Positions 7,924-16,584 of a stretch of 57,487 nucleotides of DNA are shown piece after piece. The stretch lies in assembly GCA_964575425.1 (NCBI GenBank), contig CAZNRD010000019.1, positions 1 to 57,487 on the forward strand, given 5' to 3'. A program made the translations under genes and the position numbers. This stretch comes from DATEAV01 sp964575425. Lineage in GTDB: Bacteria; Chloroflexota; Anaerolineae; Anaerolineales; E44-bin32. Numbering within the stretch: position 1 is the stretch's first letter; every line of letters begins with the position of its first letter. The notes below the pieces were generated by a model. That model saw only the letters and a list, made by a program, of their open reading frames with translations, was not told where the DNA came from and searched no databases.

Positions 7924-9161
7924 AACTCAGCAAGGCCCTGCTCGTTGCCCTGGCGAACCTCAATGCCAACAAGATGCGGTCGGCTCTCACCATCCTGGGC
8001 ATCGTGATCGGGGTAGCGGCGGTGATCGCCATGGTGTCGATCGGCCGCGGGGTCGAGGCTTCGATCACAGATCGCATCCGGAGCGTTGGCACCAACCTGC
8101 TGTTCGTCTATCCGGGCAGGGCGCAGCAAGGTGGTGTGATGGGTGCGGCGGGGTCGGCAGCCTCGCTCACGCTCGCCGATGCGGAAGCCATTGCTGAGGC
8201 GTTTTCGGTTGTCGGTGTGGCGCCCCTTGTGGAGAGCCGTGCCCAGGTTGTCTACTTGAGCCAGAACACGAACTCGTCGCTGCTTGGCGTCACGCCTTCC
8301 TATCTGTGGGTCGGCAACTACGAGCTGGCGGACGGCGACTTCATCTCCGATGCCAACCTCACCTCCCGTTCGACGGTGGCGGTTCTCGGCAGCGCCGTCG
8401 CCGACACCCTGTTTGGAGGGAGCGCGGGGGCGGTCGGGCAGACGATTCGCCTCAATGGCCAGCCCTACCGGGTCATCGGCGTGCTGGCCAGCCGGGGTGG
8501 CACCGGGATGGGCAGCCTGGATGATCGGGTGCTCATCCCGCTCACCACGGCGCAGACCCGGCTGACCGGCCCCCGCTTCTTCGGCGGCTCAAACAGCGTC
8601 AGTGTTATCAACGTCCAGGTGGCCGAGGCTTCTCAGGTTGAGACGGCGACGCAGGAGATCAGCGCCATTCTGCGCGAGCGGCACAGGGTGCTGGAGGGAG
8701 AGGAGGATTTCGTCATCCAGAGTCAGGAAGACATCCTCGAGGCCTCGACGGAGATCAGCGACACGCTCACCCTCTTCCTCGGGGGCATCGCCGCCATCAG
8801 TCTGGTGGTAGGAGGCATTGGCGTGATGAACATCATGCTGGTGTCGGTGACCGAGCGGACGCGGGAGATCGGCATCCGCAAGGCGGTCGGTGCTAGGCGG
8901 CGGGATATCCTGGTCCAGTTCCTGCTTGAATCGGCAGTGCTCAGTCTGGCCGGAGGCATAATAGGCATTGCCGTGGGCTGGGTGGCATCGCGTGTCATCG
9001 GGGCGACGCAGATCGCGACCTCCGGGGTCACGCCGGTTGTGGGGCTGGACACGGTGCTGATGGCTACCTTGTTCTCGATCGCCGTCGGGCTGTTCTTCGG
9101 GGTCTACCCGGCGACGAGGGCCGCCGGCCTGGACCCCATTGAGGCCCTGCGCTACGAGTAG
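7920..9161 (+). CDS. MacB/FtsX-type ABC transporter permease
   Basis: A 413-residue permease. The first helix (MRSALTILGIVIGVAAVIAM, about residues 20-39) is followed by a large extracytoplasmic MacB-PCD domain (about 45-275) and a C-terminal FtsX domain with three helices (about 285-305, 330-360, 378-400). The conserved GIGVMNIMLVSVTERTREIG and GIRKAVGARRRDIL sequences are intact, as is the final PATRAAGLDPIEALRYE. It overlaps the ATPase gene by 4 nt. A two-component system starts about 80 nt downstream, an arrangement typical of stress-responsive MacAB-like exporters. Confidence 0.92.
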   Translation: MKLSKALLVALANLNANKMRSALTILGIVIGVAAVIAMVSIGRGVEASITDRIRSVGTNLLFVYPGRAQQGGVMGAAGSAASLTLADAEAIAEAFSVVGVAPLVESRAQVVYLSQNTNSSLLGVTPSYLWVGNYELADGDFISDANLTSRSTVAVLGSAVADTLFGGSAGAVGQTIRLNGQPYRVIGVLASRGGTGMGSLDDRVLIPLTTAQTRLTGPRFFGGSNSVSVINVQVAEASQVETATQEISAILRERHRVLEGEEDFVIQSQEDILEASTEISDTLTLFLGGIAAISLVVGGIGVMNIMLVSVTERTREIGIRKAVGARRRDILVQFLLESAVLSLAGGIIGIAVGWVASRVIGATQIATSGVTPVVGLDTVLMATLFSIAVGLFFGVYPATRAAGLDPIEALRYE

Positions 9162-9244
9162 GCACGCCATGCGCTGCTCGACCGAGCGCCGCTGCACCGA
9201 CATCGGTTCAACTCTGGTCTCGTGAGGTGTCGGGGGGGGCTTCC

Positions 9245-9937
9245 GTGCCGAAGACCATCCTGGTCGTCGACGACGAGGAACGGCTGGTGTCGCTGCTGGA
9301 GGCGTACCTGACCCAGCAGGGATTTATCGTCGTCTCAGCCCGCCACGGCCGACAGGCGCTGGAGGTGGCCGAGAGGGAGTCGCCCGACCTGATCGTGCTC
9401 GACATCATGATGCCGGAGATGGACGGGCTGGAGTTCCTGCAGGCCTATCGCCGGCAGGCCAACACCCCCGTCATATTGCTGACGGCTCGCGTGGAGGATG
9501 ACGAGAAGATCGTTGGGCTGGAGATGGGCGCCGATGACTACATGACCAAGCCCTTCCGCCCGCGCGAATTGCTGGCGCGCATCCGCGCTGTGCTGCGGCG
9601 CGCCGGCCGCGCCGCGCCCGGCGCAGCCGTCCTGCACGTCGGCGATCTGGTGCTGGACCGGGAGGGCCATCGGCTCACCGTGAGCGGCCGCCCGGTGGAC
9701 CTGACGCCTTCGGAGTTCGAGCTGCTGGCGGCACTGATGTCCGCGCCGGGCCGCGTGTTCACTCGCCTGGAGCTGCTGGACCACATCCAGGGGGTCCGCT
9801 ACGAGGGCTATGAGCGCACCATCGATGTGCACGTGAAGAACCTGCGCGCCAAGATCGAGCCCGATCCGCGCAAGCCGCGCTACATCGAGACCGTGTACGG
9901 CGTCGGTTATCGGCTGGCAGAGGGGCAGCGGCCATGA
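9245..9937 (+). CDS. OmpR-family response regulator
   Basis: A 230-residue DNA-binding regulator. The receiver domain (about 1-118) has the acidic pair VVDDEE, phosphoacceptor Asp in IVLDIMMPEMDG (about residue 52), the switch Thr in LLTAR and Lys in DDYMTKPFRPRELL; the winged-helix domain (about 130-228) has LTPSEFELLAALMSAPGRVFTR and ERTIDVHVKNLRAKIE. GTG 9245 (VPKTILVVDD) fits the family; a GTG at 9227 would add six residues. It overlaps the kinase start (ATGA). It probably controls the exporter operon just upstream, but no binding site was identified. Confidence 0.9.
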   Translation: MPKTILVVDDEERLVSLLEAYLTQQGFIVVSARHGRQALEVAERESPDLIVLDIMMPEMDGLEFLQAYRRQANTPVILLTARVEDDEKIVGLEMGADDYMTKPFRPRELLARIRAVLRRAGRAAPGAAVLHVGDLVLDREGHRLTVSGRPVDLTPSEFELLAALMSAPGRVFTRLELLDHIQGVRYEGYERTIDVHVKNLRAKIEPDPRKPRYIETVYGVGYRLAEGQRP

Positions 9938-11325
9938 AATCGCTGCGCTGGAAGTTGGTCCTAGCATTCCTGGCCATCGGCCTGATCAGCGTCGCCCTCG
10001 GCCTGGCGGTCGCCAGCCTTTCAACCTTCGGACACTTCCGCGACTTCGTCTTCGATCGAAACCTGGAGATGATGATCACGGGACTGTCCGCCTACTACCG
10101 CGAACATGGCAGCTGGGAGGGCCTGGATCCAAGCGTGATCGAAAGCCCGCCGCCGTGGGCCCCTCAGCAGCGCCTGCCCCTGCGCGCGCCGAACCTTTTC
10201 ACGGTGATCGACCAGAACGGTCGGGTGATTCTCTCCGGCCCCGGTCACTGGCGGGGCGAGGTTCTTCCCCCGAGCCTGCTGGCCTCGGCCCGTCCGGTCA
10301 TGCTGGACGATGCCACGATCGGCTGGCTGCTGGTCCCGCAGGACGTGTTCAGCGAGACGCGCAGCGAGATTCTCTTCCGCAGCCGGGTGAGCAACGCCCT
10401 GGTGGTAGGTGGGCTTGGCGCCGCAGCCGTGGCCCTAGTCCTGGGGTTGTTCCTGGCCCGCTCCCTCACCCGGCCGCTGCGCGACCTGCGCCAGGCGACT
10501 GAGGCCATCGCCAATGGCCAGCTCGACCGGAGGGTGACCATCCGGTCGCGCGACGAATTGGGGGCGCTGGCCGATTCCTTCAACCGCATGACCGACGCAC
10601 TGGCGGCCGCGCAGTGCCTGCGGCGCCAGATGACCGCCGACATTGCCCACGAGCTGCGCACGCCCGTCAGCATCATCCTGGGCCACCTGGACGCCATCGA
10701 GGATGGCGTGCTGCCCGCCTCGGAGGATACCCTGCGCATCCTGCGCGAGGAGGCGGAACGACTCACGCGCCTGATCGAGGACCTGCGCACCCTGGCGCAC
10801 GCCGACGCTGGCGAGCTGATCCTGCACCGGTCGCCCGCCCAGCCCCTGGAGCTGCTGCGCCGCGCGGTCGCCTCGTACCAGGCCCAGGCGCAGGCCAAGC
10901 GAGTTCGCCTTCACCTAAGCCGACATGAGACCCTGCCGATGCTGGAGGTGGATGCCGACCGCATCGCCCAGGTCCTGGGAAACCTCCTCAGCAATGCGCT
11001 GCGCCACACGCCGGAGGGAGGAACGGTGGAGGTTGGCGCAGAGGCAGGGGAAGACTCCGTGCGACTCTGGGTCCAGGACAGCGGGCCGGGGATCCCCCCG
11101 GAGGAGCTGCCGCTGGTCTTCCAGCGCTTCTACCGCACCGACAAGTCACGCCGGCGCGAGGATGGCGGCTCGGGTCTGGGGCTGGCCATCGTCAAATCGC
11201 TGGTGGAGGCCCACGGGGGGCGCGTCTGGGCCGAGAGCGAAGTCGGGGCCGGAGCCAGGTTCGTGGTGGAGCTGCCTCGCGCTCCCTCGGTTCGTAGGCG
11301 CCAGGCCGAGACCGAGCCGGGTTAG
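9934..11325 (+). CDS. Sensor histidine kinase (EnvZ/BaeS type)
   Basis: A 463-residue membrane kinase partnered with the overlapping OmpR-type regulator. TM1 is at about residues 8-28, an extracytoplasmic sensor at about 30-150, TM2 at about 153-173, then HAMP (SLTRPLRDLRQATEAIANGQ), the dimerisation domain with the His in ADIAHELRTPVSII (about 235), and the ATPase domain with NLLSNALRHTPEGG, VQDSGPGIPPEEL and GGSGLGLAIVKSLVEAHGG. All catalytic boxes are intact. Its substrate is unknown; its place after the MacAB-like genes suggests it senses envelope stress or the exported compound. Confidence 0.9.
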   Translation: MKSLRWKLVLAFLAIGLISVALGLAVASLSTFGHFRDFVFDRNLEMMITGLSAYYREHGSWEGLDPSVIESPPPWAPQQRLPLRAPNLFTVIDQNGRVILSGPGHWRGEVLPPSLLASARPVMLDDATIGWLLVPQDVFSETRSEILFRSRVSNALVVGGLGAAAVALVLGLFLARSLTRPLRDLRQATEAIANGQLDRRVTIRSRDELGALADSFNRMTDALAAAQCLRRQMTADIAHELRTPVSIILGHLDAIEDGVLPASEDTLRILREEAERLTRLIEDLRTLAHADAGELILHRSPAQPLELLRRAVASYQAQAQAKRVRLHLSRHETLPMLEVDADRIAQVLGNLLSNALRHTPEGGTVEVGAEAGEDSVRLWVQDSGPGIPPEELPLVFQRFYRTDKSRRREDGGSGLGLAIVKSLVEAHGGRVWAESEVGAGARFVVELPRAPSVRRRQAETEPG

Positions 11326-11504
11326 ACATCACGCCGGGGTTAGGTTGCAAGCCAGCGCGGCCAGCGCGTGGCCCCCCGACCTTCCCCGAATGCCCATAAG
11401 CGGCCATCGCGAACTGCGAAGAGCGGCCTGCCGCGGTCCCCGCCCAGCGCGGTATCATCCTGGGCACGGCGAACGAGGCGAGACCCTCACGGTGTCTGGT
11501 CGGT

Positions 11505-12442
11505 CGGAGGAGGCGGGCGTCTGCGCTCGTCCTGCTCGTGGGTTGGGTGTGGCTGGTCAGCGCCTGTGCTGCGGGCCCGGAGCAGGCGGTCATCTCGCTT
11601 TCCGACCTCCGGCCACTGCCTGCACCCGTGAGACAGGACGTCCTCCCCCTTCGAGTGGCCGTGGCAGCCGTCATCTCGCCGCAAGGCACAGCCGAGAGCT
11701 ACCAGCCCCCTCTCGACTACGTCGGTGCCTCCCTCTGGGACGGCCGGTCGAACTCGTGCAGCGTCGGACCTATGCCGAGGTCAACGAACTGATCGGGCAG
11801 GGCGAGGTGGACCTGGCCTTCGTCTGCACGAATGCCTATGTCGTCGGGCATGAGGCGTTTGGCATGAGCCTGCTGGCGGCGCCACAGGTCGAGGGGGAGA
11901 CGGTCTACTACTCGCTTCTGATCGTGCCCGCGGACAGCCCGGCTCAAGACATGGCTGACCTGCGCGGCAAGGTCTTCGCCTTCACCGATCCCATGTCCAA
12001 CACCGGCAGGCTGTATCCCACGTACCTGGTCCTGCGGCTGGGAAGCACGCCGGAGGAGTTCTTCTCCCGGACCTTCTTCACCTACAGCCATGATGATGCC
12101 ATTCGGGGGGGTGCCGGCGCGGCGCGAGGTCGCGAGCCGACAGCTGACGCCGTGGCGCGCGAGCCGGGGCTGGGAGAGGCGACGCGCGTGATCCATCGCT
12201 CTCCGCCGTTCGGGAATCCGCCGGTCGTGGTCGGGCCGTTGGTACGCCCTCAGACGGCGGCCGAACTGGCCGAGATGCTGCTGCACATGCATGAAGACCC
12301 TGCCGGTCGGGCGGCCCTGGCCGCCCTGGGAGTCGATCGCTTCGTTGAAATCGATGACGATGCCTACGACTCGGTGCGCGCCCTGCGGGCGGAGGTGGGG
12401 GGGCGGGACCGTGAAGGACGGACGATGGTTGCTGTGGTTTGA
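11505..12442 (+). pseudogene. PhnD-like periplasmic binding lipoprotein, frameshifted
   Basis: Two reading frames together encode a phosphate/phosphonate-type binding protein. The first carries a lipoprotein signal (Arg-rich start, ALVLLVGWVWLVSAC, lipobox at the Cys) and PLRVAVAAVISPQGTAESYQ. Near 11735 the frame shifts and continues LGRPVELVQRRTYAEVNEL, GEVDLAFVCTNAYV, FTDPMSNTGRLYPTYLVLRL and RVIHRSPPFGNPPVVVGP. One extra base near 11735 would rejoin them. No ATG/GTG/TTG precedes the signal in frame, and the segment near 12100-12170 is shorter and odder than the family. It overlaps the kinase gene after it. Such proteins serve as ligand sensors for two-component systems (AioX, TtrS type). 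Confidence 0.75.
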
Positions 12443-13858
12443 CCGGTTCTGGGCTGTCGCCGGCGCGGTCAGCGTCCGCACCAAGATCATGGGTATCATC
12501 CTGAGCCTGGTCCTGGTCCTGGGGCTGGCGGTCACCCTGCAGGCTCGTCATGCGCTGCGCCAGACGATGCAGCACGAGCTGCAGGAGCAGTCGGTGTCCA
12601 TCGCTCGCGACCTCGCTGCCCGGGCGACAGACCTCATCCTGATCAACGACCTGTACGCCTTGCATCAGCTTCTGGTGGAGACCCAGGCCAACAACACGGA
12701 CGTGCGCTACGCGTTTGTGCTCAGCCCCGAGGGGGAGGTGCTGACGCATACCTTCGGCCACGGCTTCCCCGCGGGCCTTTCGCGGGCCAACTCGGTGGCG
12801 CCCGAGGAGCACCACCGCACCGTGTTGCTGATCACCGATGAAGGGACGATCTGGGACACCGCGGTGCCCGTTTTCGGTGGGCGGGCGGGCACGGCACGTG
12901 TCGGGCTGACCGAGGCCAGTGTGCGGCGCGCGGTCAACGTGGTTACCGGGCAGCTGCTGCTGACCACGGGCCTTGTATCCGCGGCGGGCATCGCCGGACC
13001 GCATTCCTCACCTGGGTTCTTACCCGCCCGATCCGTCGTCTGGCTCAGGCGGCCCAGGCGGTAGGGCGGGGAGAGTTCGGGCAGCGGATACCGCGCTGGG
13101 CAGGGGATGAGGTCGGCGACCTGGCGGAGGCCTTTAACGACATGGCGGCGGCGCTGGGCCGCGCCGCCGAGGCGCAGCAGGAGCGCGACCGCCTGCGCGC
13201 CGAATTCGTCAGCGGGGTGATCGGCGCCCAGGAGGAGGAGCGCAAACGCATCTCGCGCGAACTGCACGACAGCACAAGCCAGGCGCTTACCTCGCTCATG
13301 GTGGGTCTGCGCAGCCTGAGCCAGATCTGCCCTTCCGATGAGGTGCAGCGCCGCGTCGAGGAGCTGCGGATGGTGGCAAGCAGCACCCTCGAGGAAGTCC
13401 ATAGTCTTGCACGCCAGCTTCGGCCCAGCGTGCTGGATGACCTGGGTCTGGCTGCGGCCCTGGAACGCTATGTGGCCGAGTGCCGAAGCCGCTACGGCCT
13501 GCGCATCGAGCTCGCCATCCGGGGCCTGGACGAGGAAAGGCTTCCGCCACCGGTGGAGACGGCGGTCTATCGCATCGTTCAAGAAGCGATTACCAACGTC
13601 GTGCGTCACTCGGGGGCGCGCAACGCCAGCGTGCTCCTTGACCGCCAGGGAACCACCTTGCTCGCCATCATCGAGGGCGACGGAAAAGGCCTGGACCTCG
13701 GGGCGGACCGCCCAGGCGGACGGCGGTTGGGGGTCTACGGCATGCGCGAGCGAGCCGAATTGCTCGGTGGCCGGCTGACAATCGAATCCGAACCCGGGAG
13801 AGGCACGAGCGTCTATGTCTCCATCCCCTTGCCGGCGGCGGAGGTGGCAGGTGCCTAA
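12411..13858 (+). pseudogene. NarX/LiaS-type sensor histidine kinase with one frameshift
   Basis: Starts at GTG 12411 (VKDGRWLLWF). The first frame encodes TM1 (KIMGIILSLVLVLGLAVTL), a periplasmic sensor domain (ARDLAARATDLILINDLYAL) and the start of TM2, then shifts near 12990-13000. The second frame resumes AFLTWVLTRPIRRLAQAAQA (end of TM2 and HAMP), then the HisKA_3 box EERKRISRELHDSTSQALTS and the ATPase domain (IVQEAITNVVRHSGA, GVYGMRERAELLGG). A single added G in a GG run near 12994 restores one continuous kinase, so this may be a sequencing error. The HisKA_3 type matches the LuxR-type regulator overlapping its end. Confidence 0.8.
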
Positions 13859-14519
13859 GACACGGATTCTGCTGGCTGACGACCACGCTGTGCTCAGGAC
13901 CGGCCTCCGACTCCTGCTAGACAGCCAGCCCGACATGGAGGTTGTGGGCGAGGCAGCCGACGGCCGGCAAGCTCTCGATCTTGCCGAACAGCTGAAACCG
14001 GATCTTGTTCTTCTTGACCTCGGGATGCCTGGACTTGGGGGGCTGCAAGCACTGCCTCTGCTGCGCAAAGCCGCTCCCGAGAGTCGGCTGCTCGTCCTCA
14101 CCATGCACGACGACGAGTCCTACCTGCGCCAGGCGCTGCGTCGCGGCGCCGCCGGGTATGTGTTGAAGAAGGCGGCCGATAGCGATCTGCTCTCTGCCAT
14201 CCGGGCTGTCATGCGAGGCGACATCTACGTCCACCCATCGATGACCCGCGCCTTGCTGGAAGACATGCTGCCACGGGAACCGGCCTCTGCCCGCGCCGAC
14301 GCCTGGCAGAGTCTGAGCGAGCGCGAGCAAGAGGTGCTCCGGCTGGTGGCTCTGGGACACACCTCGGCCGAGATCGCCGAGCGACTCTCGCTCAGCCCCA
14401 AGACGGTGGAGACGTACCGCGCCCGGGGCATGGAGAAGCTGGGCCTGCGCTCACGGGCGGCCCTGGTCACCTTCGTGCTGGAGCGGGGCCTGATCGGCAA
14501 CGACTCCTCACCTTCCTGA
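13851..14519 (+). CDS. NarL/LuxR-family response regulator
   Basis: A 222-residue regulator. The receiver domain has ILLADDHAVLRTGLR, the acceptor Asp in LVLLDLGMPGLGG (about residue 54), the switch Thr in VLTMHDD and Lys in GYVLKKAADSDLL; a LuxR helix-turn-helix follows (LSEREQEVLRLVALGHTSAE, LSLSPKTVETYRARGMEKLG). GTG 13851 lies behind GGAGGT and overlaps the kinase stop. With the PhnD-like protein and kinase it forms a three-part sensing system directly ahead of the molybdoenzyme operon, which it probably controls. The 167-nt gap to the Fe-S subunit could hold its binding site. Confidence 0.9.
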   Translation: MPKTRILLADDHAVLRTGLRLLLDSQPDMEVVGEAADGRQALDLAEQLKPDLVLLDLGMPGLGGLQALPLLRKAAPESRLLVLTMHDDESYLRQALRRGAAGYVLKKAADSDLLSAIRAVMRGDIYVHPSMTRALLEDMLPREPASARADAWQSLSEREQEVLRLVALGHTSAEIAERLSLSPKTVETYRARGMEKLGLRSRAALVTFVLERGLIGNDSSPS

Positions 14520-14686
14520 CCACCCGGCCTCTCGGGTTGCAGGGTTTTCCCCCACGAGATCAATCCGGATTCTCCCCACCGGCTGGAGGTGTTCCTGGGG
14601 ACTCCTCCCCATCGTCCCAGGCGGGCGAAAGGGGTATGTTGGACGAGCACGTGGTCAACGTTTCCGTTGGTCCAGGGAGGCCCTCC

Positions 14687-15439
14687 ATGCCCGAAGTGCT
14701 TGAGCAAGTGGACGTTCTGATGCGCATGCACGAGGATCTGCTGCGAGCGTTGGAGAAGCCGGTCGAGCAGAGGCGCTGGGTGATGGTGATCGATCTGGGC
14801 AAGTGCGTTGGCTGCCACGCCTGCACGATCGCCTGCGTCGCGGAAAACAAGCTTCCGCCGGGGGTAGTCTATCGCCCGGTGCTCGAGCAGGAAATCGGCA
14901 CTTACCCCAACGTCTCGCGGCGCTTTCTCCCTCGACCGTGCATGCAGTGCGATCAGCCGCCGTGCGTTCCGGTCTGCCCGGTGCATGCGACCTACAAGGA
15001 CGAGAACGGCGTGGTGGTGGTGGACTACGATCAATGCATCGGCTGCCGCTACTGCATCACCGCCTGTCCCTACGCCGCCCGCACCTTCGACTTCGGTCAG
15101 ACCTACACCGAGGGGACGCCGACAGCCGATGGCCTGATCCTGGGAGAGGAGGCGGCCGACGACTATGAACGCGCCGCCAGCTTCGAGTACTCGGTGAGTC
15201 GGCCGCGGGCGGGGCGTGAAACCTCGCCCATCGGCAACGTGCGCAAGTGCCACTTCTGTCTGCATCGGTTGGCTCAGGGCATGCTGCCAGCCTGCAGCAC
15301 GACCTGCATCGGACGGGCCACCTACTTCGGCGATGCCAACGACCCCGACAGCCTGGTGGCAGAGCTGCTCGGAAGCCCGAATGTCATGCGCCTGAAGGAA
15401 GACCTGGGCACCGAACCGCGCGTGTACTACCTGACGTAG
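14687..15439 (+). CDS. Four-cluster ferredoxin-like Fe-S subunit of molybdoenzyme (TtrB/PsrB type)
   Basis: Electron-transfer subunit that wires the catalytic molybdoprotein to the quinone-reactive membrane subunit. Four cysteine groups for [4Fe-4S] clusters are visible: CVGCHACTIAC, CMQCDQPPCVPVCP, CIGCRYCITACPYAA and CHFCLHRLAQGMLPAC with a further TTC. GREAT-like spacing between groups II and IV is as in PsrB/TtrB/NrfC. It has about 30 extra N-terminal residues (EVLEQVDVLMRMHEDLL). The start at 14687 has AGGGAGG 6 nt upstream; ATG 14636 is an alternative. No Tat signal of its own, so it may be exported with the catalytic subunit. It is first of a three-subunit operon. Confidence 0.88.
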   Translation: MPEVLEQVDVLMRMHEDLLRALEKPVEQRRWVMVIDLGKCVGCHACTIACVAENKLPPGVVYRPVLEQEIGTYPNVSRRFLPRPCMQCDQPPCVPVCPVHATYKDENGVVVVDYDQCIGCRYCITACPYAARTFDFGQTYTEGTPTADGLILGEEAADDYERAASFEYSVSRPRAGRETSPIGNVRKCHFCLHRLAQGMLPACSTTCIGRATYFGDANDPDSLVAELLGSPNVMRLKEDLGTEPRVYYLT

Positions 15440-15449
15440 GAGGCAGGGA

Positions 15450-16583
15450 ATGTTGAAGCGAGTCTTCTACGCGCTGGGCGCGCTCGGGCTGGCGGTGGGG
15501 GCGTGGGGGCTGTATGACCGCCTGGCCTTTGGACATCAGAATGCGAACTACGGATCGTACGTCGTCTGGGGGCTGTGGGTGGCGATGTACCTGTTCTTCG
15601 CCGGCATCGCCGCCGGCGGGTTCATGGTCGCGTCTCTGGACCTGCTCTTCGGCCTCCCGGTGTTCAAGGGAACGGGGAAGGTTGCCCTGTGGGGGTCGCT
15701 CGTCAGTCTGGCGGCCGGCCTGCTCTCCATCTGGCTGGACCTGGGTCACATGGAGCGCATATGGAAGGTGTATCTGGAGGGCAACCCGGGCTCGGTCATG
15801 TTCCAGATGGTCTGGGGATACACCCTATTCGGCTTGCTCCTTGTGGCTTGCCTCGTGTTGGCCCTGCGTTCGCCATCCAGCCGCTGGCTCAAGGTGCTGA
15901 TGGCCCTCGGCCTTCCCCTGTCGCTGTTTATCTCCGGTGCTGTGGGTGCGCTCCTGGGCGTCCAGGCGGCGCGGCCGTTCTGGCACGTGGGTCTGTTCCC
16001 TGTGCAGTTCCCTGTGTTCTCGTTGGCCTCGGGGATGGCGATGACGCTGGCGGCCCTCGGCCTGTTCGGGCGTGCCGACGACCCTGGGCGGCCGCAGCAG
16101 CTTTGGGTGCTTGCCCTGGCTACGGTCGGCCTGCAGTTCGTCAAGCTGTACTTCCTGTGGGCAGACTTCTCGCAGAGCATGTACGGCAATGTGCCGATGA
16201 ATGTGGCTGCGGTGGAAGAGGTCCTGTTCGGCCCGTACTGGTGGGCGTTCTGGGTCCTGCAGTTGGGGTTGGGCTCTCTGGTGCCGATCGTGGTCCTAGT
16301 TCAGCCGCGCCTGGCCCGCCACAACGGTTGGGCGGGGTGGATGGGCGTCCTGACGCTGGTGGGTTTTGCTGTGGCGCGGGCCAATATCGTCTTCCCGGCA
16401 CTCACCGTGCCGGAGTTGGAGGCGCTCACCACGGCCTTCGTCGACCGACACCTGCACTTCTCCTACTTCCCCAGCCTGATGGAGTGGGCGGTGACGGCGG
16501 GCACAGTTGGCCTGGCGACGCTGGGCTTCCTCATCGGCAGTGACCGCCTCTCGCTTTTCTCCCCCTCGCATGCGGAGGCGTAG
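15450..16583 (+). CDS. nrfD: NrfD/PsrC-type membrane subunit
   Basis: A 377-residue integral membrane protein with eight to nine helices, starting at ATG 15450 behind TAGGAGGCAGGGA. It matches the polysulfide-reductase NrfD family: an early GSYVVWGLWVAMYLFFAGIA helix, acidic and aromatic residues at the quinone side (WLDLGHMERIWKVYL, PGSVMFQMVWGY), and a late NIVFPALTVPEL segment. It would exchange electrons between menaquinone and the Fe-S subunit. The order Fe-S, NrfD, Mo subunit is that of ttrBCA operons and differs from the A-B-C order of many psr/phs operons. Confidence 0.88.
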   Translation: MLKRVFYALGALGLAVGAWGLYDRLAFGHQNANYGSYVVWGLWVAMYLFFAGIAAGGFMVASLDLLFGLPVFKGTGKVALWGSLVSLAAGLLSIWLDLGHMERIWKVYLEGNPGSVMFQMVWGYTLFGLLLVACLVLALRSPSSRWLKVLMALGLPLSLFISGAVGALLGVQAARPFWHVGLFPVQFPVFSLASGMAMTLAALGLFGRADDPGRPQQLWVLALATVGLQFVKLYFLWADFSQSMYGNVPMNVAAVEEVLFGPYWWAFWVLQLGLGSLVPIVVLVQPRLARHNGWAGWMGVLTLVGFAVARANIVFPALTVPELEALTTAFVDRHLHFSYFPSLMEWAVTAGTVGLATLGFLIGSDRLSLFSPSHAEA

Positions 16584-16584
16584 C

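Noticed and set aside
10925..12442. 505-codon frame spanning kinase end and PhnD-like gene
   Set aside because: Its first 270 codons are a shadow of the histidine kinase and non-coding DNA; only the C-terminal part is real and belongs to the frameshifted PhnD-like gene.
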